This document shows, piece by piece, positions 43,916-55,477 of a stretch of DNA of 64,000 bases (positions within the stretch are counted from its first letter, which is position 1; every line of letters begins with the position of its first letter). Under the pieces are notes generated by a model. It searched no databases, was not told the DNA's origin, and saw nothing but the letters and a program-made list of their open reading frames with translations. Source of the stretch: Rugalucina vietnamica (lineage: Eukaryota > Mollusca > Bivalvia > Lucinida > Lucinidae); assembly GCA_964017185.1 (NCBI GenBank), contig OZ024875.1, forward strand, positions 61,065,043 to 61,129,042. Direction: 5' to 3'. A program made the translations under genes and the position numbers.

Positions 43916-45395
43916 TGTCATTTTCTTTCAGGGGAGGTATGCCTTCCTGGTCTCGTCTGGAGTTTTTCAAAAAGGAAAAGAGTTTTTTTCTATCACAAGT
44001 TTTATTGTTTTCAGAAAGCCCCAAGAGATCATTCAGATAGCCATTGTATGTCGTTTTGATTTTCTTTTTGATTTTTTGGCGTAAGGCCTGAAATTGGTCA
44101 TGTACTGTTTGATCTCCTTTTTTCTTGTATTGGGTATACAGGCTATCTCTTTTCCTAATCAAGCGCTTGATCCCTTGGGTTATCCAAGGAAGAGATGATT
44201 TACCTTGGATATGTTTAGAGGGGATGCACTCTTCACGTAACTTATTCAGGGTACTGGTGAAGTCATGCCATAATACTTCTACGGATTTTCCAGGGCTAGA
44301 TTTAATAAAGGACTCTTGAAATTGTTTAAGTTTGAGTTTCAGGGCTGGCCAGTCTGCTTTTTTGAAGATGAAAGTTTTTCTGGGTTTTGGCTTATGGGTG
44401 GTCGGTTTAAGTAAACTCTCAGCAGAGACCATATCATGGTCAGCGAGACCTGGTTGGCATTTAACCTCTTTGATGAGGGTGGGGTTTGTTGTTAGGAACA
44501 AATCGAGGGTGTTGTTGAGCCGGGTGGGTTGGGTAACAACTTGTGTGAGGTTGTTATCATCTAGTATTTCTATGAAATAATCATAGACCTGTTTGCAAGA
44601 GCAGTCTGGTTTAATTAAGGGTTCACAATCTGGCCATTGAAGTTTAGGCAGGTTAAAATCACTGAGAACCCAAACGTTGTCACTGTGCTCCATCACCTTG
44701 CTAATAGACTTTTGTAACTCTTGTAAGCCTTCCAGGTCATCCTCCTCAGGTCTATAAAAGCCACCTATATAAAGGGGTCTGGAACCTGTGATTTCAAGTT
44801 TCACCCAAAGGATTTCACACTCAGTGCGAAATTGGGGCTGTTCAGTGCATAATAGACCACGGCGGACGAGAATAAAAACACCTCCTCCGCGGGATGCTCT
44901 ATCAGCACGGAACACAGAGTAGCCCTGAGGGAAGACTTCACTGTTGGCTATGTCAGATCTTAACCAGCTCTCTGTGCCAACAACAATGTCTGGGTTTTCA
45001 ATGTCAAGAAGGCAGTGGAACTCTTGGACTTTGTTCACTATGGACTGAAGGTTTAAATTTAGAATTTTCAGCTTCCTCGGAATCAGCTTTTTTGCGAAAT
45101 GTTTAGATAGTTTTGCAGGTGTTGAAGTAGTAGGTGTCAGGGAATCATCCAAAACGAAAAAACTATTTGAACTTTCCATAAATGAGATAGAGTTTTCGAA
45201 GAGTGAAGTGCAAAAATTTGGAAGACCGCAATTCAAGCATGACCAGGAATAACTTTCATGGTCACCCATTATTTGGTGGATTTTGACATTCATGCCCTGG
45301 CATTCTATATGATGCCATGTAAGGCAGGCCTCACATTGGATGCTATTCTGATTATTTCTTAGGGCCTTGCCGCAGCTGCCACAAGGATATTTGGG
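43916..45395 (-). pseudogene. LINE ORF2: zinc finger and APE-type endonuclease
   Basis: The zinc finger lies at about 45395-45240 (YPCGSCGKALRNNQNSIQC, CLTWHHIEC, WSCLNC) and is PHD-like. The endonuclease follows in the long open frame from 45293. It shows LNLNLQSI, VGTESWL, RASRGGGVFI, SDFNLP and GLADHDMV, the Asn, Glu, Asp-x-Asn and terminal Asp-His signatures of APE-type LINE nucleases. The reading frame runs up to the 10-bp target duplication at 43906-43915, where a long-TIR element interrupts it. Confidence 0.85.
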
Positions 45396-45733
45396 ATCCT
45401 AGGTCCAGGATGGGTCTGCACATCATTGGAGAGAGTGACCAGGAGAAAGCTTATATACAGAATACATGTACCATTCGATTTCTTAGAGTCTGGGTGTCGG
45501 TACATCTTCTTTAGCCTAGACATCATGATTTGGTGTCTAGACAGGGTGCCTGGCACTCCCGGGTTCAACAGGGAGAATGGGTCATGAGCTGCATCATGCT
45601 GCAGCTCTTCCTTACTTGGGTATCTTGCAAATGATGCAAGGGAGGACAGGACAGTCACAAAACAAAGGAAATTTACAATGTTCATGTCTCTTTGTTCGGA
45701 AGTTGCAAAGGCCTTGACCTTGATCAATATCAT
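45359..45733 (-). pseudogene. LINE ORF2 N-terminal part with 2A-like motif
   Basis: 124 residues. The C-terminal part reads LLVTLSNDVQTHPGPR, close to the 2A-like peptide consensus ending NPGP found at the ORF2 start of several non-LTR retrotransposons; here His replaces Asn. A single-base frameshift follows at about 45395, moving the downstream zinc finger into another frame. Confidence 0.7.
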
Positions 45734-46383
45734 TCAGACGCTTGGACTACACCAAGAGTTGTGGGTGGGGTAACCAATATTTTGTTTGTCAGAAAAGAAG
45801 GTAGATGCAAATATTTCAACCCGATAATGAATGAAACTAAGGTTGGAAATCAATATGCTACACAATCAAACCAGATTCGGTGTTGACCAACTCCTTCAAA
45901 GCTGTTTTCAGAATTTTTTCAAAGAGCAAGATCGGAAAGATGTTTACAGTAGAACGACGCATGCGCAGGCTAGGAAGTTACCATGAAGATTTGCTCCAGA
46001 TGCCCCTAATGACATTACCAGCCTTGACTATCCAAGTAGTGAAAACAAAGGCGCTGCAGAGCTGGTCTGCTTGTGCTAGGCCGAATATACACCTGAGGGC
46101 CCAAGGCAGTTGTTGTTGTATCGTAGAGCTCCGCCGCTGACTTTTCGGCGCACCCGGATAAACCGGTAAAATTGTTTAGGCGAGTAAGAATATAAGTTTT
46201 TTACTAAAACTAAGTTTGAGTGTAACTATACAGTTTTGTGAACTCCTTCACCAGTGACAATCTTCTTCTACTATAGTGTATTTTTCTGTGTATATACAGT
46301 GTCACAAGCACAAATAAGTGAAAATAAAGTTTTAAAAGAACCCTTCACCAATGCACTCTCCTGATAGCTGTTTAGAATCGACG

Positions 46384-47151
46384 CTATTCTGGCTTTTTCA
46401 GACCTTTAATGGCCCGACACAGGACTCTATGTGCTCCCCAGTGTTTAACCTGACAGTCCCTGCTGCAGTATTTCACAAAACTACAGCCGGTACAGCGTTT
46501 AAGGTCAGCTTTCCTTATAAAACAATTTCCACAATAGTCGGGAGAGTTATAATCATCCGTGGTATCTCGAAATACGAAACAGTCCAAGGATTGCTCTCTT
46601 TCCGGACTCGAGACTAAAGGAACTTCAGGCGAGTGAACCAGTTCATGTGAATCACTAAGATTGGAAATATCCAAATCTGGATCCGGCTGACTGGAAATGA
46701 GATTGCAGGTACCAGAAGAGTCCGATTCTATATGAACGGTGTTTTCCTGTTCAAGAATGGTATCTTCAGGTTGTCGCCGGGCATTGTTCAGAGAGGTGGT
46801 TTGGCTAGATTTCTTCTTGAAATTCTTCTTGAAGTTCTTCCAGAACCTAAGACTCCGAGCACGATCCCTTGCAACTGTTGATGGGGATTTGTACTTCCGC
46901 TTTGGTTTTTTCAGTAGCAAGTCATCGGTAGTTTTATCCGCGTGACTTTCTTGCTGACATCCAGAAGCAGATTGACCGTCCTTCAATGGCGTGACAGTTT
47001 TGGCGGCAAACGTCCTGATCACAAGAGAGAATCCCTTCGAGTTCTTGGAGATTTTCCAGGAAGCTTTCGGTTCTTCTCTGTCCAGAACGTTGATGCACTC
47101 CAGAAGAGCTTTTGGAATCACAGAGGTAAGCGGTTTATCCGGCTCGCCCAT
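46384..47151 (-). CDS. MYND zinc-finger protein, probable LINE ORF1
   Basis: 255 intact residues. Residues ~1-50 (SVIPKALLECINVL, SWKISKNSKGFSLVIR) form a small ordered region. A basic stretch (KKPKRKYKSPSTVARDRARS, FWKNFKKNFKKK) follows at about 83-117, suited to nucleic-acid binding. An acidic Ser-rich linker comes next. A C-terminal MYND finger (CGNCFIRKADLKRCTGCSF, YCSRDCQVKHW, HRVLC) sits at about 208-245. It lies 650 bp upstream of ORF2 on the same strand, so LINE ORF1 is the likely role. A single-exon host gene cannot be excluded. MYND fingers normally bind proline-rich peptides; use of one in a LINE ORF1 is not something I can place. Confidence 0.65.
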   Translation of the reverse strand: MGEPDKPLTSVIPKALLECINVLDREEPKASWKISKNSKGFSLVIRTFAAKTVTPLKDGQSASGCQQESHADKTTDDLLLKKPKRKYKSPSTVARDRARSLRFWKNFKKNFKKKSSQTTSLNNARRQPEDTILEQENTVHIESDSSGTCNLISSQPDPDLDISNLSDSHELVHSPEVPLVSSPEREQSLDCFVFRDTTDDYNSPDYCGNCFIRKADLKRCTGCSFVKYCSRDCQVKHWGAHRVLCRAIKGLKKPE

Positions 47152-47291
47152 TGTTTTTCAGCAAAAACTTTTCGGTGAAGAAAAACGTGTCATCCATTGT
47201 TCAGCCTCGTTCCCATTTTTAACTGACCATGGAATGGATCAACATGTCCGAATATTTAGTTCTGTATGTTCATAGGGACAAAGAATGAAAT

Positions 47292-47321
47292 ATCCAAATC
47301 CAAATCCAAATCCAAATCCAA
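47292..47321 (+). repeat. (AAATCC)n microsatellite
   Basis: About five hexamers just upstream of the LINE 5' region; it may mark the LINE boundary. Confidence 0.8.
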
Positions 47322-48293
47322 TTACAATCCTTCATTTTGAAGACGCAGGCCTAATTTACCCCATGACAACTGATTTGTTACAACCACTTGTGTATTCAGA
47401 ATTAAATAAAAGCATACATATCTACCTGTTGGAACAAATTGTGTCAAAATTAGGGTTTTTTGTAGGATGCACAACTTTCACAACTCTTCCAAATTAATGC
47501 TTATCATGAGGGCGCTTGTTAGAAGATTTTATTCGGAGGAGATTACAGGATGCAAGCGTCTACAAGATTTTCTTTTGTATCTCCAATTGAAGAGCTTCAA
47601 AAGTTCAGCAACGGTGGTGTCGAGCATTAAACTGAACTTGGCCGCCGGAAGTTCATCACACAATTAAGTAGGCCGCCGGAAATTGCGTATTGAGATCAAT
47701 TTTGAAGAACGGATAAATGTTTGCAACGAATCAATAATTGGTTTTATTGAGCGATTAGTTAGCAATGTAAATGTATAAGTATTTTATTCCTTGTTAAACA
47801 CTGCTCAATTAGCGAGCTGGCCAAGCTATATATAAAACACGATCGTTTAATCATAATAATGATAATGTTGATAATCCATTTACCAGTTTTATCTGCAAAT
47901 TTTATCATTAGGTAGATTAATTAAATGGAACTAGGCTATATACTCGGCTTTAAAGGGGATTAAACTTCGATCTATGCAATCATCGAATGGGAGATAACTC
48001 TGTTGATAGATCATACCTTGTGCATCAGACAATGGCGAATCAAACTCGACAATTGAGAATCAGATACATTACGAAAGAAAATCATATTTAAAATGCGAAT
48101 TTTTGTACATCAACTGATGCGATTATAATTACGAAATCAAACAAATGGTCATGTTTATATACATCTATACCGGTTTGTATATATATTTTCTGTATGTTTT
48201 ATGATTTACATGTAGGACCAAAATTTCATGTTTTTACATAATATGTAATCCTCTCAAACATTATTATCATCATTATTATTATTGTTATTATTA

Positions 48294-48342
<49 letters not shown>

Positions 48343-49375
48343 CCTGGTCGGCAATCACACAGGCAACGATAAAAACGCATAGGCAATGGCAATTACAACG
48401 TGAAGACAAGGACAACTGGGCGATACTCAAGGCCGCCGTAGACGGAATATTACATCGGTATTCCGTTCCATACACATGGGAAAGTGGAACGAGGTGCCGA
48501 AGTGGAGCGGAGTGACATTTAATTAGCCAGCTGATCTAACGCCGTCGGGGATGAATACCCTTGAAATTTTATAGCCAATTTAATGCTCAGTGCTTCAAAC
48601 TAGTACCGACATTGTCAAGTTTAGTCCCAGTCAACTATATTTCAGTCTATTTTGGACGACGCCACCGTATCCGGTATACTGAAGTCAGTACTATGGAATG
48701 TCAGAGGATATTACAATAAGATAAGAAACTAAAGAAAGAAATAGATCTAGATTTTGATTTTTTATTTGATTAGTAGATTTGAATTTAACGCGGACATTTT
48801 CTTCAATGTATCTGGAGTACAATAAGTATGTAGAGTTAATTCAAGGAGAAGCCACGCGCATTTGCTTAGAACTGTACAAAGTTCAACACAATCGCTATTC
48901 GAGGCATCTAGTGTACGTACTGGACCTGGTCGGAATCATCATCGGGTTTCAAAACTTATACTAAGAACGCATTATTAGTCAGGACTAATAGCTACATAGC
49001 CTATAATTATGTATAACCATTTTCAGAATGCAAGCATTTGACTCTTGAGCGAGATGTCGACAGTTCGAGACAAAACACAAAATGCTATTTTAAGCAAGAA
49101 ACGTTACTTTCCATTGTATGGATGGTTGACGTAACATAATTGATGCAAGCTAAGTAGGGAATGATTTCCTCTCCCTATACCCGAACCGAGCACCTGTTAC
49201 GAAATTTTCAGCAATCCTACTATAATAAGCAAAAACTAAACGCAAAACCGTCCTAAGAAACACTGCTCTTCGGCATGGACACATGAAATGGCGGACACTT
49301 GCACGTACAGGATGTGTGTGTGTGTGGGGGGGGGGGAGTAAATATGCTAAAAGAAACAACCCGGCAAAGGTCTAT
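47322..49375. other. stretch with no recognised gene
   Basis: Only the (TTA)n tract and a short (TG)n/(G)n tract near 49315-49336 stand out. Open frames are short with no family resemblance. Confidence 0.5.
48262..48342 (+). repeat. (TTA)n microsatellite
   Basis: About 80 bp of TTA/TTG triplets. The Leu- or Asn-rich open frames across it are artefacts. Confidence 0.95.
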
Positions 49376-49440
49376 TTAGAATCCGAATCCAGGAACTCTC
49401 GATTTGGAGCCCTCTACTACTAGGCCCCATGGCCTCATGG
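49376..49440 (-). repeat. possible tRNA-like SINE head
   Basis: The minus strand reads GGGGCCTAGTAGTAGAGGGC, then GAGTTCCTGGATTCGGATTC, resembling degenerate A and B boxes. No full cloverleaf can be drawn. Confidence 0.3.
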
Positions 49441-49545
49441 TTGATAACTATGCTGCCTTCTTTAATTGCACGCCGGTGGGTCGGGCGTCAGACTCTATGA
49501 TGACCCCGACTTAAAGCTATTCATTTTAGTTGGTTGGGGCCGGAG

Positions 49546-50605
49546 CTTTTTGTCTGTTGCTTGGCCCACCGGGGTCCTTTGCTCCGGAGTTAGTAAGTTA
49601 ATCGGCGCCCAGGGACCTCCATCGTAGGGCAGCTTACTCAATCTGTGAGTCCTGGTTTTTGATTCATCAGGATATTTATCTTGATTTATTTGTTTGTTCT
49701 TGATGATTCATTGACTAGTTAGAGATTCACCAAGAGGACCGAAGAACTAACTAAATGTTATGAACCACTGCAGAAGCTGAGGGTGAGGTTATGGCCATGT
49801 AAAACCGGTTTAAGCCCGACAGTAATTTTGTGTTACTGATCGTTCCAAGGCGATACTTCTGTGGTGGTTCTTTTTTTTAGGTCTTGGTGTTTAAAAGTTT
49901 TTGTGCTGTTGGCGCCTTGTGTATGTTTTCATATTTTAGTTAAGTTTAGGTAACTGAGTGGCCACCTATTGGGAAAATAGCTGCTCATTCGGCTTACGAT
50001 ATGTTTTCATGGCATGCCCAAACATAAACATCATAGCGCCGGAAATTGCCGAAGATTTACCTGTTTCCGTAAAAGGTGTGAACTAGTTTACCTGTCCAAT
50101 TTTTAACATGGGAACAATAGGGATATTAAGCAAAAACTCTTCTAAATACCTTTTCTTTGCAAATGTCATATTTTTTCCTGTTACTGTTTGAAAGAAAATT
50201 TTATTACCTTCAAAATGATATCAATTTTATTAAATTATTTTGTCATCTTCGTGGTAACTGGGGCTCAGAAATGTGACTGGTGTGCGTCATATCTATTTGA
50301 TACTGGTTCTGTGTCAAATATGCGAATGTTCGCATTTTACATGGTTCAAACTTTATTTTCTTTTCAAATGCGATTATTTTTCCTGTTATCATCTTATTCT
50401 TTGTCTTACTGCATCAATGAATCGGCTTATTTTACGGAAATTTCGCACTTAATTCGCTTGGCTCAACATGGCTATATGTTCGGGCATGGTATAAGTACCT
50501 CGTTGTTAATTTATCTTTTTCCCACCTCGGTTTTTGGAGCTGGATGTTTTTCTTTTTTTTCAGATTGCGCCTTTTCCTGATCTTTGCCTACTACCCGTAT
50601 AAGGC
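49546..50605 (+). repeat. long interspersed segment, copy 1 (with extra ~470 bp)
   Basis: Shares TTGGCCCACCGGGGTCC, CGGCGCCCAGGGA, AAAACCGGTTTAAGCCCG, GTGGCCACCTATTGGG and CTGATCTTTGCCTACT with 59048-59625. About 470 bp (roughly 50012-50483) between TTTTCATGGCATG and GGGCATGGTATAAG is absent from the other copy. Hydrophobic open frames in it look fortuitous. Confidence 0.8.
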
Positions 50606-51566
50606 AATCGCCATCCACTCTCACAAAACAATCACGTTTTCATGGCTAACATGCAAACTGAGATCTATTAATTCGACAAAACATTTTTACACCATCCATG
50701 TTAAACTCTCTCGAGATGATGGTTCATAAGTGACGTGGTCGGTCAGGTACACCATTGCGTCATGTATCTGTATACGTAAATTGTATCAGTGGCAAAGGCA
50801 AGAAAAATAACCGATCAAAAAATGACTGTTACATTCATCGTAATTGCTTCTCTTGGGTTTGTGGATAGACCACAGCAGGTAATCGCCCTCTTTTGTAATC
50901 GCGCGATATACCGGTAAATTGAGGGAGGTCCAGATGGTTATTTGGTTCTGCATTGCAAATCTCATCACACAACTTCAAGAATTACTCTTCAGAGAAAAGA
51001 ACGAACCGTGGCACTCAATACACATGTACAATTGCAAACACCTGGTTTTGTTACTTCATATTTGATCATGTTTCGTAGAACTGTTAGAATTTTTTACGTA
51101 TTCTCAGTTAATCTGCAATACCATATACATACAGAAGTAAGACCCATAAGACCCATTGAGCCCCAAAATTGGCCTTTGGTGTACGGTATGTCAGTATTTT
51201 CAAAGTATCTTTTTTTCACTACTGGGCGGACATTGTCCATGGGATGTGATGGCTTACAGAAAGTTAATGTAGCCCGAGCCCATGTGCAGCGCCTCTATCT
51301 CTTTAGCTCAGGGAGAAAGTAGGAAAAAATGCTTGTCGGTCCAGCACAGGTTTTACAGACGACAGTTATGTCACGTAGACACTCATTTGACGCATTATTT
51401 TTATGCAGCTTTTTAACTTTAAGCACCTGTGCCCGAACCTTTAACAAAATATGAAAACATACATAAACAGCACAAAACTTCAACACCAAAACATATAACA
51501 ATGCATTAGAAACACAGCAGAAATACTGCCTTCGAACGATCAGTAATATAACTATAATGCATACTA

Positions 51567-51715
51567 GCAAGTTTCGCTTTTTCCCATTATAGTTTATGGA
51601 AAGCATAAGTTGCCATAGCAACCCAACAAAAATATTCGTTTGAACTTTCCTCCAACTCACTCTAGATGCTACATGTGTAATATGAAAACTGTTGGCCTTC
51701 CGGGTTCAAGTGTCA
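51567..51715 (+). repeat. fragment of a TA-flanked satellite element
   Basis: GGAAAGCATAAGTTGCCATA resembles 6785-6820, and CTACATGTGTAATATGAAAA resembles 8925-8950. Both match parts of the element at 4503-9070, but no ends are present. Confidence 0.6.
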
Positions 51716-51969
51716 TCCCTATACGTGTATTAGCAAATACACATTAAATTGGTCGTCGAAATAGAACCACAAAATCAACATTTCTTCAAGATGAAACAAA
51801 AAATGGCTCGATTTTGCAAGCATCTGTCAGAGGAGATTCATGCAGAAAACAAATCAATCAAGCCTATTCGCAGTTTCATCAATTTACACACAAGTATCAT
51901 AAATACAGCAGGTCAGAGTTCATTTGTAGCAGAAAATGTAAACAAACCATATCAGCTGTTCTTGCTTTA

Positions 51970-52445
51970 TCAACGAATGAAAATAAAACTTAGAGCCTTT
52001 ATACAGAGCAGTGAACATATTAATGAGAAAAGGGGATGGGTCATACCGTGGCTACTTAGCCTCTTCAGTGACCCTATAGATTTGGCAACATGGAGTCAAA
52101 GAGAATTACTTTAAATTGCAACTTTTAGCAGGGTAATTGATACAAAGTCTAGTTTAATCCAAATGCGGTCAGATATATTAAACGTTGGTTAGAAAATGAA
52201 TCTAAACCGATCATAACTTTCTGATTTCTCAGAATAGCCTCGCTGACCATAAGGACCAAAAGAAAAAGATAATATGCACTATGAATGATGTACGGGGAGA
52301 CTTTTTAGGGCCGCCACACGACACAGAATCAGCTGCGGTATAAACAAATGAAAATATAACTGAGATCCCTTTAAGAGCAGGAAACATATTAATGAGAAAG
52401 GGGATGGGCTATACCGCGGTTTCAGCTACTTAAGCCTCTTCATTA
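51970..52445 (+). repeat. diverged tandem duplication
   Basis: AAATGAAAATATAACT...AACATATTAATGAGAAA and CTACTTAAGCCTCTTCA near 52346-52442 are a diverged copy of 51975-52065. The 121-residue open frame at 51749-52114 overlaps the first copy and matches nothing I know, so I do not call it a gene. Confidence 0.65.
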
Positions 52446-52527
52446 TCATTAGTAAGTGGTTATCAATGCGAGTTTTGTAGTGTTTCTTTTCTTTTAGTTG
52501 TTATTAAAGCAAAACGTGCACAACAAA

Positions 52528-52744
52528 TGAGCCGACTCATGGAAAAACCAACAATGTGTATAGACCAAAACAAAGACGCAGATCAGCTGATCGGCGCCTT
52601 TGTTTTCGCTACACGGATTGTACAATTCCTCTTCTTTCTAAATCCAAAATTTCAAGCTTCTAGCCATCTCCTGTGACTGCACATGCCGGTTTGTGTCAGA
52701 CCTTGTCAAAAACCACATTGTTTGTTTTCCCACGAGACGGCTCA
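52528..52744. mobile_element. MITE-A copy, slightly shortened
   Basis: TGAGCCGACTCATGGAAAAA to ACGAGACGGCTCA; the central palindrome is reduced to GATCAGCTGATC. It is the only recognisable element in a long otherwise featureless stretch. Confidence 0.85.
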
Positions 52745-53696
52745 AATGGTATTAGAATAAGCATTGGTCTTTTTCAAACAATGTGCATATTTCTGTCCGT
52801 TAAGATTTTTTCATACTTCCTTCTGCTTTTTAATTAATTTCTTTTCGTCAGTCGAAAGGTTCAATGCTGGGCATGTCAGAACACCACTTTTTGTTAAACA
52901 TTCCTATGTAAAGCTCGCAATATTCTCTGTTGAGTACACAAATATTTATAGTACTTTGGGTCTGTCCGGAACTGACCCCTAACAGGTGATGTAAAAAAGT
53001 ATGTTAAACTCACTATGTTTCCAAAGTTTCTGCTATTTTATGAGATCGACAGATATTGAAGAACCGCCTGCAAGTATTTTCAGGCACATTCATAAGTATT
53101 TTGTGTAATTTTTCATAGCTTAAGTGTCTTTCCATGAAATCGTGTCAATGCTGTTACTGCTTTATAAATCGTTCGATAGGTCTGTCCCCCATTGCTGTGT
53201 TTTGGTATTTTGGTGTCATTTAAAACGTGTATTATATAATATAACAATCATAATAGAAACTGACTCCCACAAAAAGCAGTAATGCCTTGGTTTTTGACGA
53301 TTGTTTAATAGCCATTAGGTATGTGATAGGCAAGTGTGTCAAATGTTGTTATCATTACAAAGTTCGTAACTAATCAAATGTTAAAATACAGGGCATTGTT
53401 TAATTGCACTGTAAAGCGAAAGACATCCCGGTTTTAATTTTGCTCGAACAGATATCATCAAGAAACCCTACATTTAAGATTTTGTTTCAATGCGTCAATG
53501 TTGTTACTGTCAATGATGTTACTATTGTTATGGTAACGTCTTTGAAGAATATGACTTTTTCTGTCTCATGCAGGTTGCACGAAAGATACAATTTGTTAAA
53601 AATCGGCTTTATTTATCACGATTGTACGCATTTTTATAATGCAAGTTTTACAGGAAGCCTTTCTATCATTGTTTATATATTATTCTTGCCCAAAGG

Positions 53697-53763
53697 TAGT
53701 AACAACATTGACTTGCATAGTAACAACATTGACCAGCATAGTAACAACATTGACCAGCATAGC
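53697..53763 (+). repeat. 21-bp minisatellite, three copies
   Basis: AGTAACAACATTGACCAGCA-type units in tandem; the first differs (ACTTGCAT). Confidence 0.9.
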
Positions 53764-55243
53764 GACAAAGGCTTTGTTGGTATATTACTAAAATATGTTG
53801 ATTTGTTGCTCGTAATAATGAGGCACGATAACTGTGATGCAGTTTTATTATTCTAAGGATCACCAGATAGGATTTAAACAACATTTTGTAATGAAATGTC
53901 AATGTAATTACCAATTAGTGGCAATTACGTCAATATTGTTACCAATTATGTTAGGTAGCAATCCACAGTTTTATGAGCATTTTTCAGTTAATTTTGCTAG
54001 AACCGCCAAAATTGATAATAGCTCTGTCAAATCTGGTGAACAATCCGATTTCTCCCATAAAATCATTAAATCAAATGTCTAACAACAAAATAACATCATT
54101 TAAATTGCCTAGAACTGACTATCACCCTACCTGTATTGGGGATATTTTCCCCTACCCCCTCTTTCAGACCAGTGAATTTTCGTAAAATATGCCTGAAGTC
54201 TGGGCCCCCATGCATATTCTGTGCAAAAGGAAGCCCCATAGATCTCATGCAAATACTTAGAGAATCGACCCAGGATCATAATGAGCAGTGCACAAATATG
54301 TGCCATCCATCTACTTTTTTCGCTATTTGTGAACAAAGATAACCCCTGCAAAAACGACAGTGAAGAGCGTCACCGGCTATGACTGGCGAACGATCCGGGA
54401 TCCTTATATAATCCCGGTTTTTACCAGTCTAAAAATAGAAAATAAGTATTTTTCACATGTTTGAGGCATAATTGATCCGATTTGGGGAAAGATGTCGGCA
54501 AATTATTGAAAGAGGATAATTTACAGCACAATTTCATGCCCTACCCCTTAATATTGAAAATTTTGGCCCACCTCAAAAGTACGAAACTGTGAATGGAACC
54601 TTAATGTTGTTAGCAGTGTCATTGGTGTTACATGTAATTATTGTGAACCTGGTCAGTTAAGGCCGAAAATATATGAATAATTCATTTGATGCTTGCTAAA
54701 TCACTTCGGTTTCATGATAACATTACAAAACCATTTACATGTAGCATTGTTTTAATGCTAACAACATTGACATTTCTTTAAAATGACCACATGTTTTAAT
54801 AGCCATAGATTAAGCTTCCATATGGCTAATTCTGAGCTCCCATATGTACTTCCCATGTAATAAACGCAGCATAAGTTGAAAAGCAATGACTAGTTTGTTT
54901 TTTTTTTTTTATAATTTTTAACCTCAAATGTGCACATTTTATGCCCGGCAAAAAAGCGACTTCCTACGGTGAACACTTCATGAGCGGAAATAAGATACCA
55001 TATATTGCCAATGTTTGCGTCAACATACATTTTAGTCTATCATTGACGTTATCATGAGGTTGGTATCATTTTTGGAAAAGGGAAAAGTCTGATAGGAGGC
55101 TCACAAATGCACCGGCATTTAGTGAATTTATGCCTTGCAAGTAAAAATCATGTAGCAACATTAGGAACTTTAATATATTCATTCAAACGAACTCATCATG
55201 AATTTAAGGCTACAAAATTGTCGAATCCAGTACTTGAAGTTCA

Positions 55244-55245
55244 AG

Positions 55246-55306
<61 letters not shown>

Positions 55307-55307
55307 C
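55244..55307 (+). repeat. (ATC)n microsatellite
   Basis: About 21 perfect triplets; a His-run open frame across it is an artefact. Confidence 0.95.
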
Positions 55308-55477
55308 GTAAAATCATTTTCTGTTCATGACGCACGTACTTCTATGAAATCCGCATTATACATTATCATCTGAAACCTGGCTTTACTTTTAAAAACCATG
55401 AATGTATATACCCTGACATAACTGACCCCGATGCAGTCTTTAGACCTTCTCCTGCATCGGACGTCTATGTCTGGGTA

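Larger units (their letters stand above)
37199..47210 (-). mobile_element. CR1/jockey-type LINE with two nested insertions
   Basis: Minus-strand order: MYND-finger ORF1, then ORF2 with 2A-like motif, zinc finger, endonuclease, reverse transcriptase and a C-terminal tail, and a microsatellite tail (TATAGAGATAGATAGAGA on the minus strand) near 37199. Two insertions, 37649-39816 and 41280-43905, interrupt ORF2, and its frame resumes across each. Without them the LINE would be about 5.2 kb. At least three frameshifts show it is inactive. The 5' end is uncertain. Assignment to CR1/jockey-like LINEs is from the domain set and motif style; I cannot name the clade. Confidence 0.85.
50606..55430. other. 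stretch with no recognised gene
   Basis: Apart from one MITE-A copy, a diverged duplication, one satellite-element fragment, a 21-bp minisatellite and an ATC tract, I see nothing. Open frames of up to 150 codons (e.g. 53404-53856) lack recognisable domains. Confidence 0.45.

Noticed and set aside
48254-48475. Asn-rich or Leu-rich protein
   Set aside because: Translation of a TTA microsatellite.
50188-50580. 130-residue hydrophobic frame as a membrane protein
   Set aside because: It extends through the boundary of an interspersed repeat, and its end is shared with non-coding sequence at 59.5 kb. Hydrophobicity follows from T-rich DNA.
51749-52114. 121-residue open frame as a gene
   Set aside because: It overlaps a diverged duplication whose second copy is broken, and no family resemblance is visible.
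53404-53856. 150-residue open frame as a gene
   Set aside because: It runs across a 21-bp minisatellite and has no domain; composition is that of AT-rich non-coding DNA.
55107-55373. His-rich metal-binding protein
   Set aside because: Translation of an ATC microsatellite.
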